A stretch of DNA of 64,000 bases, taken from the NCBI GenBank assembly GCA_029252625.1, contig JAQXBA010000125.1:1-64000 (forward strand), in the 5' to 3' direction. The notes below the pieces were generated by a model, which saw only the letters and a list, made by a program, of their open reading frames with translations, was not told the origin of the DNA and did not search any database. How positions within the stretch are numbered: position 1 is the stretch's first letter; every line of letters starts with the position of its first letter. A program made the translations under genes and the position numbers. Shown here piece after piece: positions 1 to 9,267 of the stretch. Origin of the DNA: Opitutia bacterium (lineage in GTDB: Bacteria > Verrucomicrobiota > Verrucomicrobiia > Opitutales > Coraliomargaritaceae).

Positions 1-186
1 TTGGCGGCTTCTATTTTCATCTTTTTGATACAGGTAGTGATTTATAGATTACTGAAAACCGTTTCAGAATATGTTGTATCGTATTTTAGCAGTCGTGCAC
101 TAGCGGTTTGTGTCAGTAGGAATCGGAGCAATGTTGAATGTGTAAAAAGGTTCGCACTGTCCGGGGCGACTTTTACGGCCAAGTTA

Positions 187-1674
187 CTACACCAACTCTT
201 CGACGCCGACTTCAATGCGTTTGCCGTTCACATTCAGGACGTAGCGTTTGACTTCACCATTACCAGCGGAGGTTGCCGTCTCCGCTTTGGCAGTTGGCAC
301 GCTGACCTTTGCTGATTTATTTTTGTTTTTAAAGTGTGCGGCTAGCTGCTGTGGGAACATCGCGTGTATAATGCAGTGCTCATCGTCGCTAGGCAGATTC
401 AAATCATTGAGTTCCTTACGAAGGTCATCCATGTGCTTGTGCTGTGTATTCGGACTTTCGACTGGGCGGCAAGTGATGGGCTCTTTGCCTGCTTGCTTGG
501 ATGCAAGCTGTTGCAGCTCGGTGGAGACTGGCGCAGGTGTGCGGCCGTAGTAACCGAGTGCGATATCAGCGGCTTGTGGTGAGATTTGTTTCCAACGACC
601 AAACTTCACATTGAGAAAAGCTTGCATGCCAACAATTTGCGAAGTCGGCGTTACAAGCGGAATCCAACCGAGTGCTTCGCGTACCACAGGGATTTCGCGA
701 AATACATCTTCGAATTTATCCTCCATTTTTTGCTCCTTTAGCTGAGTGCGAAAATTGGAAAGCATTCCACCGGGGACTTGGTATTCGAGTGTATCTGTAT
801 CGATCACCTCGTTTTTATGGCTGGTAAACTCACTGAGCTCCTCGTAAGTACCCTCTAGGTAATGGCGAATGTCTTTGAGTGAATTGAGTTGATCTGTACT
901 CATGTCTGGGCAGCGCGCATGTCCATTGAGCAAGGCAAGCATACGGGTAGTGTCCGGTTGCCCAGTACCATTTGCAAATGGGCTGATAGAGAGGTCGATT
1001 GCGTCAACACCCGCATCAATTGCAGACATATAAGAGCTTGCACCGAGTCCAGCGGTGTCATGGGTGTGCATCCAGACTGGAATATTTAAGGTCTTTTTGA
1101 GGCCGTCGATGATCTTAAAAGTATCCATCGGAGAAACGAGTCCCGCCATGTCTTTAAGTACAACCGCATGGCAACCTAATTTTTGAAGCTCTAGACCCAT
1201 GTCGATGAATTTTTGGGGAGAGTGTACCGGACTACTTGTAAAACAAATGGTGCCGTGCGCTTGTGCCCCAGCAGCTCGAGTCGCATCGATTGCACATTTC
1301 ATATTACGCGTATCATTGAGTGCGTCGAATATGCGAAAAATGTTCATGCCGTGGTCTGCACTAGTCTTAATGAAGGCGGAAACCACGTCGTCAGGGAAGT
1401 GTGCGTATTGCACAATATTTTGCCCGCGCAGCAGCATCATGTGTGGCGTCTTGGGACAGGCTTTTTTCAAGGCATCGAGACGATCGAAAGGAAATTCGTT
1501 GAGAAAGCGCAGACCAGAGTCGATCGTCGCACCGCCCCATGTTTCCAATGCGCCGAAACCCCAGTTGTCGAGCTGCTCACAGATTGGTAACATTTGCTCA
1601 GTCCGCATGCGTGTAGCAGCGAGACTCTGGTGACCATCACGAAGCACATTATTGTTAAATTGAACTTTATTCAT
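187..1674 (-). CDS. oadA: Oxaloacetate decarboxylase alpha / pyruvate carboxylase subunit B-type carboxyltransferase, no biotin domain
   Basis: This 495-residue protein matches the carboxyltransferase part of the OadA/PycB family, which moves CO2 between a biotin carrier and oxaloacetate/pyruvate. The HMGL-like TIM barrel fills about residues 1-270, with the DGHQS motif at 13-17, the likely carboxylated lysine in VVLKDMAGL (K174) and the metal-binding MHTHD histidines (H203, H205). The PYC/OADA conserved domain follows to about 430. Family members often end in a biotinyl domain with an AMKM lysine. Here the protein stops at GKRIEVGVEELV, where that domain would begin, so a separate biotin carrier is inferred. 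The ATG start at 1674 has no Shine-Dalgarno motif. Whether it belongs to a sodium-pumping decarboxylase or a carboxylase cannot be decided, because the partner genes lie outside the window. Confidence 0.9.
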   Translation of the reverse strand: MNKVQFNNNVLRDGHQSLAATRMRTEQMLPICEQLDNWGFGALETWGGATIDSGLRFLNEFPFDRLDALKKACPKTPHMMLLRGQNIVQYAHFPDDVVSAFIKTSADHGMNIFRIFDALNDTRNMKCAIDATRAAGAQAHGTICFTSSPVHSPQKFIDMGLELQKLGCHAVVLKDMAGLVSPMDTFKIIDGLKKTLNIPVWMHTHDTAGLGASSYMSAIDAGVDAIDLSISPFANGTGQPDTTRMLALLNGHARCPDMSTDQLNSLKDIRHYLEGTYEELSEFTSHKNEVIDTDTLEYQVPGGMLSNFRTQLKEQKMEDKFEDVFREIPVVREALGWIPLVTPTSQIVGMQAFLNVKFGRWKQISPQAADIALGYYGRTPAPVSTELQQLASKQAGKEPITCRPVESPNTQHKHMDDLRKELNDLNLPSDDEHCIIHAMFPQQLAAHFKNKNKSAKVSVPTAKAETATSAGNGEVKRYVLNVNGKRIEVGVEELV

Positions 1675-1841
1675 ATCTGATTTGGAATTGTTTTTGCTGG
1701 AATTTGTAGAAAATTATCAGCTACGCAGTTGGTATTAACGAGTAGAGCGAAAAAAATATAATGACCTGAAATAGCAGTATTTTTGCAGGTATTGCCTATT
1801 TGGAACGTATCGACAACAAAAATGAGCCTAAAAACGTGCAA

Positions 1842-4445
1842 TTAGACGTAGAGATTAATTAGCTCGAACAGCGTCTTTGAAGTGACTGGTTTAGTGATGC
1901 AGTGCTGTATGTCGGCGGACTCGCAGGCTGCTAAGACCGCAGGAGTCAAATTCGCGGTATAAGCAATCATCGGTGTATGTTGGTTCATATTGGTAGTGCT
2001 GCGTATCAGATTGGACGTCTTAGTCTCGTCGATCTGAGCGATCGCTAAGTCTATTAAAATCAAATCATACTTGGTCTTCTGGCATAGTTTGGTCAGTACC
2101 TTTGCATCGGTCGCTTCGGTTACTTGGCAACCGTAGGAATCGAGTAAAGAACGGGCGATGAATCGATGATCTGATTGCTCGTCGGCAATTAAAACGTGAC
2201 AAGGGCTGGTTAGGTTACGTGGCATCATTCGGGGAGTCGAACTGATTGCTTGAATGGTCCGCTTCTCGACCTCTTTTAATGACAAATTTAATGTGAAGGT
2301 TGAGCCCACGCCCATCTGACTTTCCACTGTAATGTTGCTATCTAAGATCGTGAGTAACTTTTTGCAAATAGCTAAACCGAGCCCTAAGCCTTGATACTGC
2401 CGTGTGTATGAGCTATCAGTTTGGCTAAATGCATCGAAGAGCTTTTGCAGGTGTTGCGCATCAATGCCTATGCCAGTGTCTTTGACTGCGATGGTGAACG
2501 AGCTACCTGGAAAGTCGGATCGCTTGAGGGAGACTGAAATGTCGCCTTCGTTTGTGTATTTACAAGCATTGTTGATTACACTGTCGAGGATTCGGCGTAA
2601 CATTGTTCGGTCGCCTTGGACCCAACAACTACGTGTAGAATCTAGTAAGGTCGAGTCCGTCACGAAGCTTAGGTCGAGTGAACCTGCAAAATTTTTAGCA
2701 TCATTCACTGCAAGTTGACAGAGCTCTGCCAAGTTAAATACTTCGATCCTTGGCTTAATATCCCCGCGGTTGATACGCATATATTCCAAGATATCTTCTA
2801 TGAGGCGTAATTGTCGGTTAGCTGCTGTAATGATCGTTTTAATATAGTCAGACTCCGGCATGGTGTTGATATTTTGTCGCAACAGTTCCGCAAAGCCCAA
2901 TATCGGATTGAGTGGCGTGCGTATTTCATGCCCCATAATCGCCAGGAACTCGTCTTTGGCCTTACTTGCAGCTTCAGCAATTTCTTTGGCTTCAATGAGC
3001 TCTTCTTCAGCTTGCTTCATCGCCGAGATATCTTCGTAGGTACCAAGGATTCCGATCACTTCGTTTGCATCGTTACGGAGTGGGACTTTCGAGGTTTTCA
3101 CCCATCTTTTGCTGCCATCATGCTTACATTGTTGATATTCATAGTTCAATTTCGAATTACCACTGTTAATCACGGTGGCATCATCGAGTTGAAACACTTC
3201 TGCTTGATCGGGCCATGAAAAGTCATTGTCAGTTTTTCCTGTTACATCGCCTACAGTGGCTTCTCCAGCGTCTTCGGCAAACAGCTGATTCGCTCCCAGG
3301 TAGGTGCCGTCTTTGGCTTTCCAAAAGACTCGCACAGGAATCGTATCCAGCACCTTTCGAAGTAGGGCCTGTGACTCGTTGAGCTTAATTTCCGCCTTTT
3401 TCCGTTCGCTAATATCCATCGCAGCCCCTAAGTAACCGGTCCTTGCCCCAGTTTCATCGTGTATTGCTGTAATGCTCAGAGTAACCGGAAATTGTCGGCC
3501 ATTTTTACAAACGTAGGTCCATTCGTTCGACTCTTGCCCTGCTTCGAGGACGCGCTGCATATACGTATCGAAACCTTCAGATACTGCATCGCTCAGAGGA
3601 ATCCCTCGCTTGGCTAACTCGGATTCTAAGTGCAGAATAAATGGAGTCGATTGACCGAGCAATTCTTGCGCGCTGTAGCCTAGCATAGATTCAGCGCCAG
3701 TGTTAAATAGTGTGATCATGCCATTTAGATCTGTTGCGATTACCGAGACCCCGCTAGTCGCATCAAAGATACTTTTTAATAGATGCCTAGAAGCCTCATG
3801 CGCTTCCATTGCTTCCTTTTGCTCGGTGATGTCGAGGTGAGTACCACTCATGCGCAGAGGCTCGCAAGTCTCTGACCATTCGATGACTTTGCCTCGCGCG
3901 TTAACCCATCGCCAGCTGCCATCTTTGTGTCGCTGCCTAAATTCGGCATCGTAGTATGGAATTTCACCCGAGAGGTGTTTGTTCAGGAGTAACTTAGTCT
4001 TTACACGATCCTCTGGGTGCAGCTTTTCATTCCATGTTTCTAAGCTGATCGGCTGCAAATCCTTGAGACTATAGCCAATGATCTCTGCCCACCGCTCATT
4101 TAGTACAACTTCGTTGGTCAGTAAATTCCAATCCCAAGTACCTGCTTCAGTGCCTTCAATGATATTTAGGCTGTGGGCGAAGCCTTCGCGAGTCGACTTC
4201 GCAATCGATTTACGCAAAGAGTCCATGTGTGCAATTTCTTGTTTTTTCAGCAGGTTAAGTGCGATTCCAAAAAGTGGAAAAGCAAATGCTGCGCAAATGA
4301 ACATGAGGCGATAGGCGTTTGCGTATTGTCTATCTATATCGGCATCGTGGCTGTGGTTCCAAAATTCGGCAATGCCTACGAGAGCGATCGCTAAGCATAT
4401 TAATGATCCAAGCGTGATTAAGTAACGTTTGTTGACAGGATTCAT
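1842..4445 (-). CDS. Membrane-bound PAS-domain hybrid sensor histidine kinase
   Basis: An 867-residue hybrid two-component kinase. Two N-terminal membrane segments (about 8-27 and 47-66) flank a short loop of roughly 20 residues, so there is almost no periplasmic sensor. Three PAS/PAC units follow (about 95-210, 220-345 and 355-480), one with the typical GTHLDITEQKEA end. The dimerisation domain carries the H-box MGHEIRTPLNP. The ATPase domain shows the N-box NNACKYTNEG, DTGIGID and GLGLGLAI. A C-terminal receiver (about 745-867) has the phosphoacceptor aspartate in LILIDLA and a conserved lysine in CITKPV. No separate response regulator is adjacent, so output probably passes through a distant phosphotransfer or regulator protein. 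The stimulus is unknown. The PAS domains suggest cytoplasmic small-molecule or redox sensing, which is inference. Confidence 0.93.
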   Translation of the reverse strand: MNPVNKRYLITLGSLICLAIALVGIAEFWNHSHDADIDRQYANAYRLMFICAAFAFPLFGIALNLLKKQEIAHMDSLRKSIAKSTREGFAHSLNIIEGTEAGTWDWNLLTNEVVLNERWAEIIGYSLKDLQPISLETWNEKLHPEDRVKTKLLLNKHLSGEIPYYDAEFRQRHKDGSWRWVNARGKVIEWSETCEPLRMSGTHLDITEQKEAMEAHEASRHLLKSIFDATSGVSVIATDLNGMITLFNTGAESMLGYSAQELLGQSTPFILHLESELAKRGIPLSDAVSEGFDTYMQRVLEAGQESNEWTYVCKNGRQFPVTLSITAIHDETGARTGYLGAAMDISERKKAEIKLNESQALLRKVLDTIPVRVFWKAKDGTYLGANQLFAEDAGEATVGDVTGKTDNDFSWPDQAEVFQLDDATVINSGNSKLNYEYQQCKHDGSKRWVKTSKVPLRNDANEVIGILGTYEDISAMKQAEEELIEAKEIAEAASKAKDEFLAIMGHEIRTPLNPILGFAELLRQNINTMPESDYIKTIITAANRQLRLIEDILEYMRINRGDIKPRIEVFNLAELCQLAVNDAKNFAGSLDLSFVTDSTLLDSTRSCWVQGDRTMLRRILDSVINNACKYTNEGDISVSLKRSDFPGSSFTIAVKDTGIGIDAQHLQKLFDAFSQTDSSYTRQYQGLGLGLAICKKLLTILDSNITVESQMGVGSTFTLNLSLKEVEKRTIQAISSTPRMMPRNLTSPCHVLIADEQSDHRFIARSLLDSYGCQVTEATDAKVLTKLCQKTKYDLILIDLAIAQIDETKTSNLIRSTTNMNQHTPMIAYTANLTPAVLAACESADIQHCITKPVTSKTLFELINLYV

Positions 4446-4517
4446 ATTCTATTTTTTGTTCACGGAGGGTCGAGCAGTAGAAAACGCGACAAGGAACTGG
4501 TTTTTCCTTTAATCAAA

Positions 4518-4546
4518 ATTATAGTTAGAATGATAAATAGTGACTA
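4518..4546 (-). promoter_or_regulatory. Candidate sigma-70 promoter for the hybrid kinase gene
   Basis: Read on the minus strand, TAGTCA (4546-4541) and a perfect TATAAT (4523-4518) are separated by 17 bases. The element lies in the gap after alr and about 70 bases before the kinase ATG. The -35 matches consensus at 4 of 6 positions. Confidence 0.5.
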
Positions 4547-4577
4547 CTCAATCAATCGTTAATAAATTCTGGGTATT

Positions 4578-5711
4578 CTAGATTTCTCTTGAGCCGATGT
4601 AAATACGAACCACTCGTTTTGAAATCGAACAAAGCGCCTCCCATGGAATTGTTCCAGCGAGATCACTAAATTCACTGGCCGTAATTTCGGCCGCTTGACA
4701 CGTGCCGATCAGAACCACGTGATCGCCAGGCTTGATTGTTCGATACAAATCGCTGACATCAATAATGGTTTGATCCATGGTGACACGGCCAAGAATCGGG
4801 CAATGTTGGCCGTGTAACAGAACAGTCCCAGTGTTGCTTAACATGAGCGGGATGCCATCTGCATAGCCTGCAGTTAGCACGGCGATACGTGTGTCGCGTT
4901 TGAGCGAGCAGGTGCGACTGTAGCTAATGTCTGTACCTGCAGGCAGATCTTTAACAATACCAACCCGAGCATGAAAACTAAAGACAGGCTCGACTTCAAC
5001 ATTGCCGAGCAAAGAGTCTGGATAGGGGCGAACTCCAAATTGGAGTAATCCGATGCGAACCGCGTTAAAAGGGCTATCGCCGCTCAATGTACTGAGGCTG
5101 GCTGAGTTATCTGCATGTATCAATAAGCCCGTGGTATCTATTTGCTCTAGTATAGCCAGCAAACGCTGACGTTGAATACGGGTGAATTTGCGATCGATGT
5201 CAGCGCTAGAAAAGTGCGTGTAGATTCCCTCGAGCTTAAGATGTGGCAATTCACGAATCGTTTGCAATAGGGCAAGGGCTTTGTTGTGCCAAATGCCTAG
5301 TCGTCCCATTCCAGTGTCTATTTTTAAATGTACCTTAATCTGTACATCGCGAGCCGCAGCTAATGAATTAAAGCGCACCGCTTCTTCTGGTGTGCTTACC
5401 GTGCCGATCAGATCGTAGTCAATGAGGTAATCATCTTCACCTGGCAGTACAGGGCTAAGTATGAGGATCGGCCAGCCCTTACCCATGTGGCGGATATCCG
5501 CTGCTTCGTGCACGTTGGCGACTGCGAAATAATCAACTCCGCTCTGCATTAAACGGCGGACTATCTGCGGCATCCCATGGCCATAGGCATCTGCCTTTAC
5601 CACGGCGACATAGCGCACGTCTAATGGTAGTGCAGCTTGTATACGTTTCAAATTACGTTCAAATGCGGCGAGATTGATCTCAGCCCAACAGCGTTGTATG
5701 GAATTTGGAAT
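4578..5711 (-). CDS. alr: Alanine racemase, probable ATT start
   Basis: PLP-dependent alanine racemase, supplying D-alanine for peptidoglycan. The PLP lysine is in [10 protein letters not shown], and SYSRT, TAGYADG and GRVTMDQ match the catalytic tyrosine and active-site segments. The first standard start codon in frame is a TTG at 5651, but this would remove the first family strand. The frame upstream reads [13 protein letters not shown], the normal alanine racemase N-terminus, and a stop codon lies shortly before it. No ATG, GTG, TTG or CTG exists in that stretch. An ATT at 5711-5709 would give nine residues before WAEI, the usual spacing, so I place the start there. The gene follows tsaB on the same strand, 62 bases downstream. 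The family call is very firm and the start is inferred. Confidence 0.9.
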   Translation of the reverse strand: MPNSIQRCWAEINLAAFERNLKRIQAALPLDVRYVAVVKADAYGHGMPQIVRRLMQSGVDYFAVANVHEAADIRHMGKGWPILILSPVLPGEDDYLIDYDLIGTVSTPEEAVRFNSLAAARDVQIKVHLKIDTGMGRLGIWHNKALALLQTIRELPHLKLEGIYTHFSSADIDRKFTRIQRQRLLAILEQIDTTGLLIHADNSASLSTLSGDSPFNAVRIGLLQFGVRPYPDSLLGNVEVEPVFSFHARVGIVKDLPAGTDISYSRTCSLKRDTRIAVLTAGYADGIPLMLSNTGTVLLHGQHCPILGRVTMDQTIIDVSDLYRTIKPGDHVVLIGTCQAAEITASEFSDLAGTIPWEALCSISKRVVRIYIGSREI

Positions 5712-5773
5712 GTGAGTGGAGGATTACGGGTTAAGATTTTAGACGATCGGCGATGGTGAAGTCATTTGGAATT

Positions 5774-6457
5774 TTAGCTCCGAGTTGCAGCACGGTGACG
5801 CTCAGGTGTCCATTTTTGAAATACGTTCACGCTTGAGGCGTACAGCTCGACAGTAGCCGTTGGACACGGAAGGTGGATGACTTCCGAAAGGCGGTCGGGT
5901 CGATACTCAACGGCAGTCGCACTGGCAGGAGGCTGTTGCCAGCCTTTGCGTTGAGGTAGGTGGTAGAGTGAGTCGGCCCAATTTGCGACGGTGGCGTCGT
6001 CAGCGACTTCTGTGACTGACGGTTGACCATTGCGGATCTTGACCGCATTCCAAATGCCCTTTTTCCAATCTGATATTAACAGCGCTTGGTCAAGACCTGG
6101 CATGTCTACGCAAATAAGTGCGGCGGCCAATTGTAGGCTATTGTATGCGTAGTAGTGCGCCGATTGAGGATGCAAACGGCCCCATGTCTCAATCGCCATT
6201 GCGCAGAGTCGCAAGCCGAGCACGGAGCCAGGCCCTTCGCAATAGATGAAACTGCGTATGTCTGCCAAAGTGAGCTTTGCAGCTTTGAGTGTGGCTTCGA
6301 TTGTGGGAAAAAGGCTTTCCAGTGGGGCGCCAATCTGCTTTGAGCGGGCGAGCCAATTGCCATTTGATCCTAGCACGCCCGCAAAGACCGCTGAGCCACT
6401 ACCATCGACGACGAGCGTGGGTGAAGCGGGAGGGATCGTTGCAGGATGATTTTTCAT
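5774..6457 (-). CDS. tsaB: tRNA threonylcarbamoyladenosine biosynthesis protein TsaB
   Basis: A TsaB (YeaZ) type ASKHA-fold protein. It pairs with TsaD and TsaE to add the threonylcarbamoyl group to A37 of ANN-decoding tRNAs. The N-terminal LVVDGSGS strand, the repeated LFPTIEATLKAAKLTLADI helix region and the segment FIYCEGPGSVLGLRL, equivalent to the GPGSFTGLR family motif, identify it. I chose the ATG at 6457, giving 227 residues. A TTG at 6493 would add 12 unconserved residues. TsaB is a pseudo-enzyme that scaffolds TsaD. The partner tsaE lies at 21.3-21.8 kb in this window, and tsaD is not seen. It is probably cotranscribed with alr. Confidence 0.85.
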   Translation of the reverse strand: MKNHPATIPPASPTLVVDGSGSAVFAGVLGSNGNWLARSKQIGAPLESLFPTIEATLKAAKLTLADIRSFIYCEGPGSVLGLRLCAMAIETWGRLHPQSAHYYAYNSLQLAAALICVDMPGLDQALLISDWKKGIWNAVKIRNGQPSVTEVADDATVANWADSLYHLPQRKGWQQPPASATAVEYRPDRLSEVIHLPCPTATVELYASSVNVFQKWTPERHRAATRS

Positions 6458-6976
6458 AACTGATAGAGGAACTGAAACTATTTGGGCTGGCAAGTTGAGA
6501 GTTTATGCTGAGATCGTAATCTGCGGCCGAAAAAGAGGGATCATCACTGTGATTGATTCACTAACACTGTGTTGAATGAAAACATAAAAAAACTGAGGGC
6601 TCAATACCCGCAGCTCTTAATATAAAGGTGATCTTTGGAAAGTTGTCTGCGCCAGACTGGAGAAAGTACTTCGACCTCAGCATCGCTAGATCGTTGTTAT
6701 TTTCTGCGGGCGTGAGGTAGTTGGATACTTCACGATTAGAAAAGTCTGGATGATGGGAAGCTTGCTGTTGTTACAGAAAAAAGCTCGAGTCGCCTGGGCG
6801 CTTTCCTGTTTTGAAACTCGATGCGTTCAGATGTCGATCAAACACTGAATAAACCATGACGAGGCTGAGAAGTAATATCGAATATAGTTTAATCACACAC
6901 GCATTTTAATGGTAGTCATAGATTTATACCTAATTTAATGAGAATGCTAATATTGCTCCCAACTTTAACGTTAGCT
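6458..6976. other. Intergenic region without a recognisable gene
   Basis: About 520 bases lie between tsaB and the CPBP protease gene, both on the minus strand. No reading frame with family features was found on either strand. Short A-runs occur near 6585 and 6777, and a weak CGCC/GGCG hairpin sits near 6791, but none is a convincing terminator. The region must hold the tsaB promoter and the end of the pyr transcript. Confidence 0.5.
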
Positions 6977-7930
6977 TTAATTGATCGGGAAAGACGATTG
7001 ACTCATAATTAATAACATAAGCAGATTGAATCCATTAAAGTAGGCGTGGAAGCATATGGGAACTAAAATGTTTCCCGAGCCTTCATACTGTCGCGCGAGA
7101 ATAATACCTATAACGAGCAGTGGCAGGAATGACATCAAGTTACCATGCATGGTGGCGAATAAGGCGCCGCTGATTATCTGGGCAGTTAAGACGCTCGACT
7201 GGCTCTTTAAGAAACGGTAGATTCCTCCGCGAAAAACGATTTCTTCAACGATTGGTGCGAGTACTACTGCAAAAACAGCGAGTAGGGAAATTGCGGTAAG
7301 ATCGCCACCATTGGTGAAGAGTTTGATGAGTTCTTGGGGAGGGAATTCGTCGATGACTCCGAGTTCTTGAAGTTCAGTGAGTAGTTTTGACCATGTAAAA
7401 CTGACGAACCAGATGATTGGTAAATAGCGGATAAATTGTGGTATCGCATACGCGAATGATTGCCAGAGCGTCAAGCGTTGGTTGTTCAGTCGACTTGAAA
7501 AATGCCTCGGGTAAAATCGACGCAGCGCGCAGAAGGCTCCTAGCAATGGCAGTTGCAACAACAGTACCGCCAGGACTGCCATCCACGGTGTTAGTGCCGT
7601 AGGTTCGGTTACCAGGGAGTCCTCGCTGCTCACTAAATCGACAGATGTTTCCAGTTTAACCTCATTGTCGATGGCTGCCGCTTCGATAGGGTTCATCAGA
7701 TAAATCAATTCACCCGCGAATAACTGAACGACGACAACACTGGACACCAATGTACAGGCAAAGATCCCGAAGTTAATCCAGCCGATTGGCCAAGCAGGTA
7801 CACCTGCTGCACAAGCGAACTTGTGCTGGTCGCGCTGCAGATGGACGATCCAGAGCACTGCACTGGCAATTAAAATAACGACAATGATTGCCCCCGCAAG
7901 TATCGCGGCCAAATCCAGATCTACAGCCAT
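6977..7930 (-). CDS. CPBP family intramembrane metalloprotease
   Basis: An integral membrane protein of 317 residues from the CPBP (CAAX/Abi) family of intramembrane glutamate proteases. Several hydrophobic helices surround the family motifs EEIVFRGGIYR (EExxxR), FATMHGN (FxxxH) and ICFHAYFN (HxxxN/D), which supply the catalytic glutamates and histidines. The ATG at 7930 is chosen because it directly follows the pyrC stop codon (TAA, one base, ATG). An earlier ATG at 7966 would overlap pyrC. Its place at the end of the pyrB-pyrC transcript suggests cotranscription but no link to pyrimidine synthesis is known. Bacterial members process peptides or act in self-immunity and stress. The substrate here is unknown. 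Confidence 0.85.
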   Translation of the reverse strand: MAVDLDLAAILAGAIIVVILIASAVLWIVHLQRDQHKFACAAGVPAWPIGWINFGIFACTLVSSVVVVQLFAGELIYLMNPIEAAAIDNEVKLETSVDLVSSEDSLVTEPTALTPWMAVLAVLLLQLPLLGAFCALRRFYPRHFSSRLNNQRLTLWQSFAYAIPQFIRYLPIIWFVSFTWSKLLTELQELGVIDEFPPQELIKLFTNGGDLTAISLLAVFAVVLAPIVEEIVFRGGIYRFLKSQSSVLTAQIISGALFATMHGNLMSFLPLLVIGIILARQYEGSGNILVPICFHAYFNGFNLLMLLIMSQSSFPIN

Positions 7931-7931
7931 C

Positions 7932-9227
7932 TTAAATGATGATCGATTGTCCGTCAAAAACTGCACAGCCTGCTACATAGGTCACCTGCACTTTACCTTT
8001 CAGGGACTGGCCATGCCATGGACAATTACGCGACTTGCTGTAGAACTTATCCGCATCGACTGTCCACTCTTCGTCAGGATTGAAGAGGCAAATGTCTGCC
8101 GCAGCTCCGACGCTCAGTGTACCGGCATCCAGTTTGCAGATTGCCGCAGCCTTATGTGTCATGAGTGCCACCACTTCACTTAAGCTCAGTCTATTACTGT
8201 GGTAGAGCGCGTGTAATGAAGCGGCCAGCGAGGTTTCTAAACCAATGATCCCGGGAGGAGCGTAATCGAATTCACAATCTTTTTCGGTTGGCGTGTGCGG
8301 CGCATGATCGGAAGCGATACAGTCCAGCGTGCCATCTTTGAGTGCAGCGATAATTGATTCGCGATCGGTATCCGTGCGCAGCGGTGGATTGACTTTGAGG
8401 TTCGTGTCGTAATCTTTCAGGTCTGCATCAGTGAACTCGAAGTGATGTGGGCATGCTTCAGCTGTTACGGGTATATTTCGCCTTTTGGCACGACGAATGA
8501 TGTCGATCGAGGTCGCGGAACTCACGTGCTGCATGTGGATATGAGCGCCGGTTAATTCTGCTAGTAAGACGTTACGGGCCACCATTATATCCTCAGCAAA
8601 CTTTGGCCAACCACGCAGGCCAAGTCGGAGGGACCACTCGCCCTCATTCATCATCGCTTCTTCAGTTTGCGTCTCATCTTGGCAGTGATCCATGATCGTG
8701 AGATCAAACATCTTAGCGTATTCGACTGCGCGGCGCATAATTTCATGGCTCTGTACGCACTTGCCGTTGTCTGTCATTGCCACGACTCCAGCAGTTTTCA
8801 ACTGCCCCGTCGGAGCCAAACGTTTACCTTGCATTTGAAGAGTTAGGCAGCCAGTCGGGTAGACGTTAACCACAGCTTCGCGTGCGACCTTATCCATAAT
8901 GCGCTGGATCGTGCCAGCGTTGTCACAGACAGGGCTCGTATTCGGCATGCAGATGACTGAAGTGAAACCTCCAGCTGCCGCGGCCTCGGTTCCAGTGCGG
9001 ATGCATTCCTTGTGCGTTTGCCCCGGATCGCGAAAATGAACGTGAATATCAACCAATCCAGGCGCGACAACGAGTCCTGTGGCATCAATCTTGTTTGCTG
9101 ATTGCTGTTGATCTTGAGTAAGGCCAGCTGTGAGCTTCCCATCGATGGCGTAGACGTCGCCAATCGCATCGCGGTTGTTTGCAGGGTCGATCACACGACC
9201 GCCAGTTATCCAAAGTATGTTAGGCAT
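7932..9227 (-). CDS. pyrC: Dihydroorotase (type I)
   Basis: Catalyses reversible ring closure of carbamoyl aspartate to dihydroorotate, the third step of pyrimidine synthesis. The 431-residue amidohydrolase has the zinc-binding DIHVHFRDPGQ motif, the substrate-contacting ICMPNTSP segment, further metal histidines in ACPHHFEF and HVSSATS, and the catalytic aspartate in IASDHAPHT. This pattern is that of type I dihydroorotases. The ATG at 9227 fits the family N-terminus (ITGGRVIDP). pyrB lies 40 bases upstream and the CPBP gene one base downstream, so all three look like one transcript. All expected catalytic residues appear present, so an active enzyme is likely, unlike the inactive pyrC' found beside some pyrB genes. 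Confidence 0.95.
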   Translation of the reverse strand: MPNILWITGGRVIDPANNRDAIGDVYAIDGKLTAGLTQDQQQSANKIDATGLVVAPGLVDIHVHFRDPGQTHKECIRTGTEAAAAGGFTSVICMPNTSPVCDNAGTIQRIMDKVAREAVVNVYPTGCLTLQMQGKRLAPTGQLKTAGVVAMTDNGKCVQSHEIMRRAVEYAKMFDLTIMDHCQDETQTEEAMMNEGEWSLRLGLRGWPKFAEDIMVARNVLLAELTGAHIHMQHVSSATSIDIIRRAKRRNIPVTAEACPHHFEFTDADLKDYDTNLKVNPPLRTDTDRESIIAALKDGTLDCIASDHAPHTPTEKDCEFDYAPPGIIGLETSLAASLHALYHSNRLSLSEVVALMTHKAAAICKLDAGTLSVGAAADICLFNPDEEWTVDADKFYSKSRNCPWHGQSLKGKVQVTYVAGCAVFDGQSIII

Positions 9228-9267
9228 ATGGAGTTGTAATTAAAATGAAGCAGCCAGCTAGTGCGGC

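Noticed and set aside
1-20. Possible start of a minus-strand gene (MKIEAA) running off the left edge
   Set aside because: Only six codons are visible and no ribosome site is present, so it cannot be supported as a gene.
6775-6806. Possible terminator after the CPBP gene
   Set aside because: The stem is only about four base pairs and too far (170 bases) from the stop codon.
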